Part shown: piece after piece, positions 46,193 through 64,000 of the stretch
How the letters are laid out: each line of letters begins with the position of its first letter
Position numbering within the stretch: position 1 is the stretch's first letter
Source of the DNA: Dillenia suffruticosa
Lineage: Eukaryota > Streptophyta > Magnoliopsida > Dilleniales > Dilleniaceae
NCBI GenBank assembly: GCA_033439265.1
Contig: JAVTVX010000020.1
Coordinates: 20,788,001 to 20,852,000 of the forward strand
DNA length: 64,000 bases
Reading direction: 5' to 3'
Notes under the pieces: model-generated
What the model saw: only the letters and a program-made list of their open reading frames with translations
The model's database searches: none
What the model was told of the DNA's origin: nothing
Made by a program: the position numbers and the translations under genes

Positions 46193-49100
46193 ATGAACAT
46201 CTTCTCGAAGAAACCAACAGCCAAAGGTTAGTAAACCCTGGCTTCCTCTTTTAGTCTTCTTTTCTTTGTTAATTTATTAAATTCATGATCGTTTTCTACG
46301 TTCAATTTCTTCATGTTTTTGTTGGGAGCAGAATTTTTATGCTTTTTTTTGGTTGCCCCCAAATGATTGAAAATTATTGTGTGGTTGCAGAGGCGCTTCG
46401 GGAGAGTAAGAGAGAAATGGCAGTGGCAACCAGAGGTACTGTGTCTGTTGTAATAAATTAATTATCAAGAGTTGAAAACGTAGGCCGACTATGAGCAATT
46501 ATAATCATTATCATCAATCACATCAAATCTCATTTCTTTTAATTCATTGGAATTTTGGTATTGTAGTCGATTGATTAAGTTGGATTCATCGTTTTTCTTC
46601 TTTGATCTTTGATGCCTGTGATGCAATGAAAAGATTTTGTATCATCATGGAATGTTTGCTTAGGAATGTATGTATTTACTTTGTGGTTTTGGGTTTTAGG
46701 AGTGTCAAGAATTCAGATTTTGGATGGCGTATGTAGGTGCATTCTCGATACTAAGAGAAGGGTTATAATTGTAGGTGGATTTTGTTTGCACAATTTGTTC
46801 ATGTTGTGGGTAGATTATAGGACAAACAATTTATTTTCTTTTGTATAATTGGGATGTTTAAGATAAATTCTTATTTTTTGGTCCAAGCCCTATCAATAAA
46901 CCTTAGGTCCCTTCCCCCTTAAAACCGTAGTGCAGGTGGAAATGGATTTGACCCCATTACGTTTGGTACCATTTCAAGAGTGGTTACTTGCCTATTGAAC
47001 TAGATGACACCCATAATATAAATTTGAAGAAAATTTATGCATCTGAGTGGTATCTTGTTCGAGGTTTTAAGAGTTGTAGCTTGTGGGGTTATCGCATAGT
47101 TGACTTACAATGTTAATAAGATTATGAAGATTAGGAGAACTACTTTTGGGGGGGGGGATAATAGAACTCTTCTTGGTTGTATATGTAATTATACTGACTG
47201 TTGAGCAAAGCGTCATCAAAATTGCATCTACAAACTTGTTTACGGGTGTAAATTTGAGCTTCTGCCAAAGAGAATTGATGTTCATGAGTGGAAGAAAGAC
47301 ATTGATGCAATGTTTATTAATTTCTGAAGCAAGTGGAAACGTTAACGTGGTAGGGACTTTATAATTAGTGCAGAGTTCAAAAGAGAAATCAATATATATC
47401 CACTTCATGACTAGAATATATTATCATTTCCATTTTGATTTGCCAGAAAAAGGAATTCAAGAAATATTGTGGTAGAAATGTTAAGGCTCAAGTGTGTAGG
47501 TTTATGGACGATATGCTTGGGCAAATTGCTTGAATGCAATTTTGATTTTGATGATAGGAAATGAATGTTCATAAACGCATGCTCTCCTCAAGATTTGCAA
47601 GTGATGACTAAGCTCATTGTAATGTTTCTATATGGGCAAACTTGCCAACTTGTGCAATGAGGCAAGTTAGGTTTGAGAAAGGAGCTATTTGTGGAGGTCC
47701 CATGTGAATTGAGAGTCGAAAATTGTAAGCTGTTAGTGATTTCTCTGGATGTCAGGTACCTTGTGTTTTAAATTGTAAAGTTTCTATGTGAGCAAACCTG
47801 CCACTGTAGTGCATGTAAAGCAGAGCGCCGTCCATGTTTAAGAAAAATTACTTTTATGGGTTCCTGTCCATTGAGCATGCTTGCCTTTTTTATTTCATCT
47901 CCCTTTTATCTGTATTCACAATTTTCTTGTATAATTCCTGCTCTTTTGTTGCTACTGCTTTCATTTTTTGATGAGATTTTAGTACTCTTTCTGATTCGCA
48001 GTCTGTCATTTCTGGATGATGTTTTACTTTTACCTGCTTATTGCTTTAAAGAATTGTATGTCAAGAGTGATGTGTGTGTATATCTCCATACGCATATGCA
48101 TCCATCCGGATGCTTAGTCTGCTGTCTAGTGGCTGCTTCTTTTATTTCATTAAAATCCTGGGAAGGAGGAAACATTGAACTTTTATGTTTTATGGCGGTT
48201 CTTTTTTCAGGCATTGAGAGGGAAATTACAGCTCTGCAATTAGAAGTATGTTTGGTCAAACCAATTTTCTACTTATTCTCAATTTGTGCATTCACTTGCA
48301 TCAGAAAATATAATCAATTTTTTCATCGCAGGAAAAGAAGCTTGTTGCTGAGATCAAGAGAACTGCTAAAACAGGAAATGAGGTAGGCTACAATCTGCTT
48401 TGTTTCTTGCTTGCTTCAGAGCTGTCAAAACATCTCTTGCTTCTTGTTTTTGTTCTAAACTTTCAAATATCCATGGCATGTTTTGCAACAATATTTGCAT
48501 TGTTCCTGAAGATATTTCTCATAATCTACAACGCACTTCTTTTAGATTGTGCTTCATATGTTATCATATGTCCCTTTCTCATCGTCCCTAAAAGTGCAGG
48601 GTGCAACCAAAATTCTAGCCCGGCAACTAGTTAGGCTGAGACAGCAGATAGCTAATTTGCAGGGGAGTCGAGCTCAAATGCGTGGGATAGCTACCCACAC
48701 ACAGGTTTGCTGACACACCCTTCTCTCTCTTTTTTGCTGGTTCTTTGGGATTTCTGCTTTAGTTGTTATCCGTGGCCATTCCAGAATTGTTTTAACCATT
48801 TTCATTCTCCCTATCAGGCAATGTCTGCACATACATCAGTTGCTGCTGGCCTGAAGGGTGCTACAAAGGCAATGGCAGCAATGAGTAAGGTTAGAAAGTT
48901 ATCAGACACCATTGTAAATGGACTTTGGCTATTTTTGTCCGAGACAAATTCTTTTTGAAGTACCTTTTCATATCTTTTTTTTTTTTTTTTTTCAAATAGC
49001 AAAAAGGAATAATCTCAATAAAGGGAAGCAGAAGAAATTTTGTATCAAAGTTGTGGCTTTAAAGAAGCAAAACTGAAGTTTGTCCTTCCACAATGTGTAA

Positions 49101-50886
49101 TTCTCTATATATTGGTCCTAGACTAGGTCTTTGCTAAATGTTCTCCTTTTGCAGCAAATGGCACCAGCAAATCAAATGAAGGTAATGCAAGAATTCCAGA
49201 AGCAATCTGCACACATGGATATGACTGTAAGCTGTTAATTGTTTTTTCTCTGAAAGTGGAATTATAATTAGAATTGAATTTCAAATCTGATCCTGGGCTT
49301 GAAAGGTTGGAAACTTATGGGCTTCTTATCTATGCAGAGTGAAATGATGTCAGATGCCATCGACGATGCCCTTGACAATGACGAGGCCGAAGACGAATCT
49401 GAGGAGCTGACAAATCAGGTAAAGTTTAGATTGCCTTCACTTTTCTGAAAATTTCTTCATGAAGTTGATTGCTTCACATAGAACAATATAGTCGTAATGG
49501 TGATATGTGTTTCAAGTTCTGAGGGACTGGTTGCAGCAACAGTTTAATCTCAGTAGTTGCTGTTTGAATTGTTTATGAGTTCATAAGAAGAAAACGATGA
49601 AGTTATTAATTGTTGTTCATAGTCTCCTTGAGCTGGTTTTCTAAAATTTGTAAGATTATCATTTTCATTTATTTACTTTTTATGAGCATAAGAGTCATTT
49701 CACAATCCAACATTATGGAGAGAATGGTTTAATTCTTCCCTTGCCACGACAAATTATAAAAGAAAAAGAATTCACCCATAAGAAAAGATAACTAGAATTG
49801 AGAAAATCACCAAACAGGTGCAAATAAAATACAACAGAAGAATTATATAAGGTGGAGAACCTACAAAGTCAAGTAGAACATATGGATTGTAGTGTAGTGG
49901 CCTATACAAGAATCATCTTGAGGCAAGTATTTTTATGATTTTTGTGAGCTGTCTTCCACTTCACCAAAGGCCTTCATACTACATTCTCTCACTACAAGCC
50001 ACCAACAGAGAAAGAAGAGATCAAAACAATCAGGCTGTCTTTACCTATACCAACTTAGAGCACCTTTTTTGCCTCGGAAACACCTAATCCAAGTTTGCAG
50101 CCTCCACCTAAGAGGTTCCCTTATTTGGCCATTCCATTGTCCTGTGATTTTCTTGGGAAACACAGTGAGGTGATTGCTGCCTTCATTTACTACCTTCTTG
50201 TTGAAGAACACCAATGTATCAGAGTTTGCAGTCTTAAGAGACTTTTGGAATGACCTCCCGGTCTATTCCCATGCGGAGAAGCAAATATAATATGCTTGTC
50301 AATCTCTCTCTTAAGAAAAACTCGTAGAGCATCCACCTTGTGCTATAAAATGAGGAGTTGGTGTTTAATTCTTTTTCTTGTGTGATCAGAGGATTAATTA
50401 TCCTCTTCCTTGCAATATAATTCACTCCTCTTACCTAATATGATTATCTGCTTTATCAAATGACATGTTGGTTGGACATGATTTCAACCCCATAGTAATC
50501 CTGCTTAGATCCTCTCCATTGAGTTCTATCTATTCTATTGACAATCATCACTGTTTATATGTTGAAACAAGATATAAAGTTTGTCTGATTGTCAATTGCC
50601 AACATTTCTGTCATATTGAATGCCGAATATGTATACAATTTTCTGACAATCTGTATTAAAAGTATGTTGTATGATATATATTTCTTTGCCCTCATGGCAT
50701 TTATGTTCTCTTACAGGTGCTAGACGAGATTGGTGTCGACGTTGCATCTCAGGTTTGTATTTGTTAAACTAAGGTTCAGGAAAAAATGGATAGCTCTGGA
50801 ACATGTCTTAGGCCCATGCAGTAGGCTCATTCTAACTTAATTATGTCTCAAATGTGTTAGCAAACTAGAAGCGAGTTCATCTTTGA

Positions 50887-50918
<32 letters not shown>

Positions 50919-52562
50919 ATTAAGTTATTTGTTGTTGGCTTGGTTTGGCAGAGGCTAGTTAAGATTTTCTCATTAAGTCGTTTACGAGGAGCTGGAGTTT
51001 GCATCATCTAGTGTTGCTAATTCTCAAATTACATTTTTATCCATGACTATTTTATCTGACCAAACAAAGCTGAGATGAGCCAAGTGAATCCGGTGACTCC
51101 TTTTACTGAATATCCAAGCTTGACTTTCCATTCAATATTGAGCTCAGCTTGGCCTAGTTTACCCCATTAAAACCTTGTTTCAGTATGTTCTTAGTTGGCA
51201 TTGCTTCATTTCTGGGGTTGAATAACTCTGTTTATCCTCTAACAGTTATCAGCAGCTCCCCGGGGAAAAATTGCCGTAAAGCAATCCGAGGATGTTGGCA
51301 GGTATCGACATTTTAAGAACCATAGTTTGCATCTCACTTTCTCACCCATTACTGTTGCTTGTATGATATGTCTCTGATGATTTATGAAATTCACCTCGCA
51401 ATTGGGGAATAAATAGGATGCTATTGCCAACTTTCACAGTTTTGTGGAAGTATGCATTTGATTATTAGTTCTTAATTGTGACAATTTGCCAACATGAATA
51501 ATCAATAGAGAAATTGGGTTTTGCTTTGTTATAGTTGGTGTTTTTCATGATTAACTCTTTGCATGACCTGCATCAAGCAACAGCAAAGTTGCTTAAATGC
51601 GAATTGTACCGCAATTTAGTTGTAAAGTTGTAAGACTTTATAGTTAGAAATGGAATTTTAACCACTGCTCCGCCCTGCACTAGTTGAAATGTTTGAATGC
51701 CATATATTTAGTAAGATATAGACTTGGTGCTTAACAAACACTTGAAGGGGTGCCCATTGATGCTCCCACCATTTTTCAAAAGAAAAAATATAAAGAAAAG
51801 ACTTGGAGTGTTTTGTAAAAGGATCTGTTAACATTTAAATATGCCATCAATGTGTGAACTTTGCCTCATTGTTGGTTTCTTAATTATACAAAATGCAAAA
51901 GAGTCATGAAATGATTGACCTAAGCCATGTTGTGTCCTTTTTGGACTCCCATGGGATTAAGCATGACCAAAACTTGTCTTCAGTGGTAAATATATGATCA
52001 GATGCTTTCAACTAATTCAAGTGTCATGTAAACCACATCTCTTATATTAAATATTTCTGATGTGAAAAGATTAAGAGCTTGATAAATTTTAATAAATGTA
52101 TGAATTTACCAAGAAGACAATTATTTTAATTGTTCTTTGATGAAAATTAGCTACGATGTTTTGAAGGAGAAAAAGGCAAACAATTTTCAAGGGTCAAGGA
52201 AATATTTTGTAGACTAATGCCATAAATTTGTGCATCATTTTGTGGGAATTAGAATGAGCATATCATATTATTTGTCACAATGACAATTATTGCCCTGTAC
52301 CTGCCTCACTTGTTTTCCCCAACTCATATCACCTGTATATCATGGTTTTCCCGCCAGGTCATTTTTTTTCCCTATAGAAATGCTAATAGGTTTCCCATCA
52401 ACTGGGCAAAAAGGAAGAGAAAGCATACAATGCCATTGATTCGAAACCTTTTGAGACAAGTCATGTTCAGATTCATTGACTTATATTCATTATATTGATT
52501 TCTTTTGCAGTTCTGGTATCGATGACCTAGAGAAGAGGTTGGCAGCCCTTAGAAACGCTTGA
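46193..52562 (+). CDS. VPS2.3: ESCRT-III subunit VPS2/CHMP2 type (VPS2.3-like)
   Basis: Eleven exons: 46193-46226, 46391-46435, 48211-48245, 48332-48382, 48600-48704, 48818-48889, 49155-49226, 49338-49418, 50717-50752, 51246-51301 and 52511-52562. They give 212 residues with every phase closing. The protein is a Snf7-fold subunit of ESCRT-III, which assembles on endosomes to cut intralumenal vesicles from the membrane. The N-terminal basic stretch contains KREMAVATRGIEREI, and the helical hairpin has KILARQLVRLRQQIANLQGS. An acidic region follows (DAIDDALDNDEAEDESEELT), then VLDEIGVDVASQL. The C-terminal MIM1 motif for the AAA ATPase VPS4 is LEKRLAALR at about 202-210. The sequence matches Arabidopsis VPS2.3 (At1g03950) better than VPS2.2, as I recall them, for example in the THTQAMSAHTSVAAGLKGAT segment. 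No defects are visible. Confidence 0.93.
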
Positions 52563-52689
52563 TTTAAAGATTGAAGACAAGCGATTTCCTTGCCTTAGGC
52601 GCTCTAATCATTTTGTAAATTCTTATCTTGATTATAGTATGTCAAGGACATGTCCTTTTGTTTATATGGATGCATAATATTTGAGATGA

Positions 52690-52812
52690 ATGGAGTCATC
52701 CGGCCCTCATGTGTATGGAGCGTTCCCCGTTGGGAGACTCGCCTTCCGAAAAGGTCGGTCCGGATTAGTCGGGGCGAAATCCCAGATATCGGGCAGTGTC
52801 CAAGACATGGTA
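52690..52812 (+). mobile_element. Possible SINE 3' module downstream of VPS2
   Basis: A GC-rich block in AT-rich surroundings: CATCCGGCCCTCATGTG, GTTGGGAGACTCGCC, GGTCGGTCCGGATTAGTCGG, GGCGAAATCCCAGATATCGG, then GGTACCAAAAAAAG. The CCGGATTAGTCGGGGCGAAA wording followed by a short A-rich tail recurs in plant SINEs as far as I remember. It probably lies in or just beyond the VPS2 3' UTR. Confidence 0.4.
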
Positions 52813-54236
52813 CCAAAAAAAGAAAATTATTCAAGTTGCATGAAGGTCTAAAAAGTATTTTCTCCTACAAAGAGCATTTCATGGCAGTTTTGAGCATAGT
52901 TATTAAACTTGACTTGCATATTGTCCCGTATTTTGAAATTTATGGTTTAACTGGTAGATTAGTTGGATCTGTGGTTTAATTATTGATTTTTTAATTATTT
53001 TAAAATATAAAAATATATATTATTATATTTTTTAAATATAAAATATAATATCAATCACAATATTTATAAACGATAATATATATTTTAAATTTGAAACATA
53101 AATAATGCTTTATAAATATTATAAAATGAAAAATTTTCTAGACTCGAAATTTATCTTTATTGATAAGAGAGATATTTTTTAATTAAATATTATTTATAAA
53201 ATATATTTTATACATAATCTCTTTTAAACTATTTTTGGTTTTTTGGAAAAATATGGTGGTGGCATCATTATTAATAAGAGAGATCGATTAATTGATAATT
53301 TTTTAATGAGGTTTTGGAACACGTTAGAATTATTTTTACTCTTTTGAAACTTTCCATTTTTTGAATGTGCCGAGAGGAGATCATTGTGATTATGAAATAG
53401 TATCATAGGAAAGGTATTTCTTTATCTTTTTTCTTTTTAGAATACGATAAAAATCAATACTAAAATAAAAAAATTATAATAATTATGCATGAATTTTGTA
53501 AAAAGTTACGGGTCACACGGGTTGAGAATTACGATTTACTCGTGTATTTGTATAGATCGATTGTATAAACGATTTAATTTATAAATCGATCCATATATTA
53601 TATGGATCAATGGTCGACTGGTTCGAATCAAAGGTCAATTCAAATTTAATAACTACAGTTCTGTGTCTTGACTCATTGAATGCATAGATTTGTACAAATT
53701 CTTTTTCATTTCCTTTTGGTCCAAGTGAAGCAGTAGGCCAAGGACATGCATGGAGAGTCATAATTTGGGAATAAAGTTTAATTTACAAATTTCTCTAATA
53801 AAAATTTTCTTCCCTTTTATATGATTGGATTAAGAGATTTTCTTTTTCGAGATATTTTTCTATTATAGTTTTTCATATATTTCTCTTTTTGGGGAGAATA
53901 GAGAGGTCATCCAAAAAAAAAAAAAAGAAGGAAAAAATGTAAGTTATTTCATATTATTATTTCTATTATTATTATTATTTCTATAATTATTATTATTCCC
54001 TTGAGATCATATTTTTCTCTTCTCAGTCGACAATACTTCCTTGTTTGAACTTATTTTTCAACACTATCCTTATTTTAAATTAATAGGTTAGATGATACGT
54101 GGCTCAGTTACTGTTTGTCCTTTTCGTCCTTCCACTGCAAACAAAACCCCAGGATGAATGGAAAAATCACTTGACAGGAACCAAAAAAAAAAATCACTTG
54201 ACACTGTTTTGGGTTTTCATTCCACCCCTTGGTGTA

Positions 54237-54310
54237 TTTCCATTTCACATCAAAAATTGCATGAAAAGAGAGATTTCCATTTCACATCAAAAATTGCATG
54301 AAAAGAGAGA
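54237..54310. repeat. Perfect 37-bp tandem duplication
   Basis: Two identical, directly adjacent copies (54237-54273 and 54274-54310), each beginning TTTCCATTTCACATC and ending GAAAAGAGAGA. They look recent because no differences are seen. Confidence 0.95.
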
Positions 54311-54871
54311 AGCACCTTCATATTTCACATACAATGCACGTTTTGGGATTTTACTAGATAGATTCTTATGATGCCAGGTTCGCGTCTGGCATTATGTCGT
54401 CATTGGCATCCATGAACAGAGAAATTGCATATTATTTGAGAATAGGTTACTGATCACTATATCATGCTCTGTGCACATGACAACTGGTCTACAAAAGGAT
54501 TGAAACCTGTTTTGGAAATCTTGCTAGGTTACCAGAAAAAGGAAAACGCTGCCAAACACTAGCAGATAGGTCCAACATAGGACATAAAATGACTGAATTA
54601 CGAAGACCAGGCACAGTTAGCGACCAAATAGATTTGCCTCTTCTTTGAAGAGTCAAAAATATATTACAATGGATGCTAACTTTGCAATGCAAAAATTAAC
54701 GAAAAAGTACACAGGAACGGTTTTCTGTCCGTAAAAAAGTTCATTTAACTATGGCTGGGGGAAAATTTGATTCTTGATATACAATTAAGGAGGATACTCT
54801 GCAGCATAATGCCAGATAATCTGATCTTTTTGATTGAAATGATACATCCCGATGAATGTTTCCCCCTTCGT

Positions 54872-62120
<7,249 letters not shown>

Positions 62121-62978
62121 CTTCATTGAAGTATCAACAGGGAAAGGAGTTAAAAACTATATTTTTTAGCACAATTAGAAACTGGAAAGAAAAATAGAAG
62201 CATGAGAAAATCAACAAAAGCTCCAAGTTCCATTATGTTAGGAGCACTATACTTTACTCAATGGTAAGCATTCTTGGTAATCCACAATAAATTATATGAG
62301 CTACCTTTGACCAATTTAATTAAATGAAACAGACAAGAGATCCATCACATCGCATTGTTTCCGGCTAATGAAAGGTAGAATTATCTTAGAGAAGGCAATG
62401 AAAATGGGTTAGAGGTCTTTCACATCACAGTATTTCCAGCTAATGAAAGGTAGACATATAAAGCCCAAATTATCTTAGAGAAAGCAATTGTTCTTAGAAA
62501 ACTACCTGTCATTAACTAGTTCCCCAGAAGGTTTCATTGGAAGAACTATTTATTACAAACGAGGATATTGAAGACATGTTATTAGGAATTGCCAATTTCC
62601 AGATCACTTCTGCTGAGAAGTTTGTGCACCTTCCACAAGACACTGCACTTTGAACCACAACTCAAATGGTTATATCCTTCCTATCCTGGATCACGATAAA
62701 CCTCATTAACCATATTTGAAAGAAAAATGGAAGTTTTTATAATTCCCTTCACTTGCATGTGAAACAAACTCAATGTTCCAGACTAAATTATCGCCATCAG
62801 GCCGCCATCTCACCAAGCATAGCTCTTTTCTTCCTTGAAAGATCAAAGAGGTTAGGGAAAAGGTCATTTACATCACTTTTAAATTCACCTTGCACCATTC
62901 CCAACACCAAATCACATTTCCAAGCGAAGGCTCTTCTGAAAGTTCTCCAAACACGGGAATCCATAAGGTCAGCACTTT
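62121..62978. other. Probable intron of the CK1-like gene, no exon found
   Basis: The acceptor of the leftmost-coding exon sits at 62121-62122, so this stretch should be intron. I looked for the CK1 N-lobe motifs (glycine loop, VAVKLE-type lysine, EAKLY) on the minus strand and did not see them. The repeated phrase TTTCCAGCTAATGAAAGGTAGA-like text at about 62358 and 62428 marks a small direct repeat. Confidence 0.45.
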
Positions 62979-64000
62979 ACAATAACAACAACAAATTGAG
63001 TCTTAATCCCAACTATTAAGGTTGGCCGTTTAAGAGACAAAAATATATATATAAATGTTGATTTAATTTGTGCAGATTCTCTTATGCCATTCATTTCTAT
63101 CCGAATCCATCTCCTCATCTAAACACTTAACTATCATATTTTTACGAATAACTTGCATCCAAGTTTTCAATGATGTACCTTTACATTTTATTAAATCTCT
63201 TATATTTAAGTTTTCGATTCTCCTAATCAGTACGTTTTTTAATTTTCTTGACACATGCCTGAATCACCTCAGACGACACTTTCTTATTTTATCCACAATT
63301 GAACTAACTCCCCACTCATTACGAATCTCTTCGATTCTAATTCTATCTTTTCTAGTTTTGTCACACATCCAATTAAACATTCTCATTTTTGCTACGACCA
63401 TTTTCTACTCTTGTTATTATTTAATAGCTTAACACTCAGTGTCATACAATAATGCAAGTTTTACTACAATTCCATAGAACTTTTCCTTCAAATGCTACAA
63501 TATCGTACGATTGCAAAAAACTTCATATGCCTTTCTCTATTTCATCCAACCCGTTTGAATCCTATGATTCACATCTCCATCTATATTGCTATCATTTTGA
63601 ATGATAGAATCAAGATATCTAAAACTTTCACTTTTTGACAATTTTTTTTCTTCTAATTTAATCATTTCTTCATCATCCTAATAATTGTTGTTAAATCTAC
63701 ATTCCATTTACTCAGTTTTCGACTTGCTCAATTTAAATTCTCTGAATTTCAATATGACCCTCCATAACTCTAATTTAATACTAATACTCTCTTTAATTTA
63801 GCACTAATACTCTCTCTAATTTTATCAATCAACACTATATCATTTACAAAAAAATACACCATAGTATTTCATCCTGAATGCTTTTTGTGATTTCATCAAT
63901 CACTATTGCAAAAAGGATAGAACTTAATGTCGAATCTTGATGAAACCCAATATTAAAAGAGAAACTATCGCTCAGACCCCTGCAATTTCTTACATTGGTT
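62979..64000 (-). mobile_element. RTE-clade LINE remnant, 3' half
   Basis: On the minus strand, a reverse transcriptase piece at about 63960-63850 reads FNIGFHQDSTLSSILFAIVI then DEITKSIQDE. These correspond to the conserved GLHQGS-LSPYLFALVMDE region of plant RTE elements. Further 3' come MRMFNWMCDKTRKDRIR (about 63390-63340), IRNEWGVSSIVDKIRKCRLR followed by a stop, and the C-terminal KTWMQVIRKNMIVK with DRNEWHKRICTN. The 3' end has TTAATAGTTGGGATTAAG and a TTGTTGTTATTG tail at about 62979-62995, as in RTE 3' ends. Several stops and frameshifts show it is dead. The 5' part continues past the window edge. Confidence 0.85.

Larger units (their letters stand above)
52563..54871. other. Convergent intergenic region, VPS2 to CK1-like gene
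   Basis: About 2.3 kb between two convergent stop codons. It contains a GC-rich SINE-like module at 52690-52812, very AT-rich DNA from 52975 to 53250, ATT trinucleotide repeats near 53955-53995, and a 37-bp tandem duplication at 54237-54310. No gene is recognised. Confidence 0.55.

Noticed and set aside
47856-48386. 176-codon open frame between VPS2 exons 2 and 5
   Set aside because: It is T-rich intron sequence translated as hydrophobic residues and crosses the real exon junctions at 48211 and 48332 where VPS2 homology is unambiguous.

Overview
This window is nuclear DNA from a flowering plant, almost certainly a woody core eudicot. The evidence is multi-exon genes with GT-AG introns, plant-only protein families (a PMT-type pectin methyltransferase, a Vps62/DUF946 protein, a plant CK1-like kinase), very AT-rich intergenic DNA, and plant Ty1/copia, RTE-LINE and SINE remnants. 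I cannot name the species. There are no operons, CRISPR arrays or bacterial features.

Layout, left to right. (1) 1-1790: minus-strand remnant of a Ty1/copia polyprotein, broken and apparently lacking most of its reverse transcriptase. (2) 6036-13964: minus-strand STK19-like gene that looks decayed. Its 5' end (promoter side, exons 1 and 2) is present twice in tandem, exon 4 carries one extra base, and the last exon has an in-frame stop. (3) 14025-18606: AT-rich spacer holding a roughly 0.9 kb Mutator-like non-autonomous transposon with long inverted ends and a perfect 10-bp flanking repeat. (4) 18607-20556: minus-strand three-exon Vps62/DUF946 gene. (5) 25612-29511: plus-strand PMT8-like methyltransferase with a CT-rich leader and a probable 5'-UTR intron. 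(6) 30665-41402: minus-strand 19-exon gene for ribophorin II (RPN2/HAP6), with one GC-AG intron and several repeats in its introns. (7) 43884-44474: minus-strand single-exon gene for a two-pass membrane protein of unknown function. (8) 46193-52562: plus-strand 11-exon ESCRT-III subunit of the VPS2/CHMP2 type. (9) 54872 to beyond 62120: minus-strand casein kinase 1-like gene. Its N-lobe exons are not visible, and a decayed RTE LINE occupies 62979-64000 in what is probably an upstream intron.

I assembled the gene models by hand. In every intact gene the exon phases close and the junctions follow splice consensus. RPN2 sums to 692 codons, PMT8-like to 607, VPS2-like to 212 and the Vps62 gene to 553. 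The genes are ordinary housekeeping functions: N-glycosylation in the ER, pectin methylation in the Golgi, endosomal sorting and kinase signalling. They do not form a pathway. The PMT and CK1-like genes are also neighbours in Arabidopsis, which suggests old microsynteny.

I found no new biological system. The points most worth a second look are the decaying STK19-like locus with its tandem 5' duplication, the Mutator-like element with its subterminal motif array, the copy of the RPN2 promoter region 1.4 kb upstream of the gene, and the nested insertion inside a tandem repeat in an RPN2 intron.
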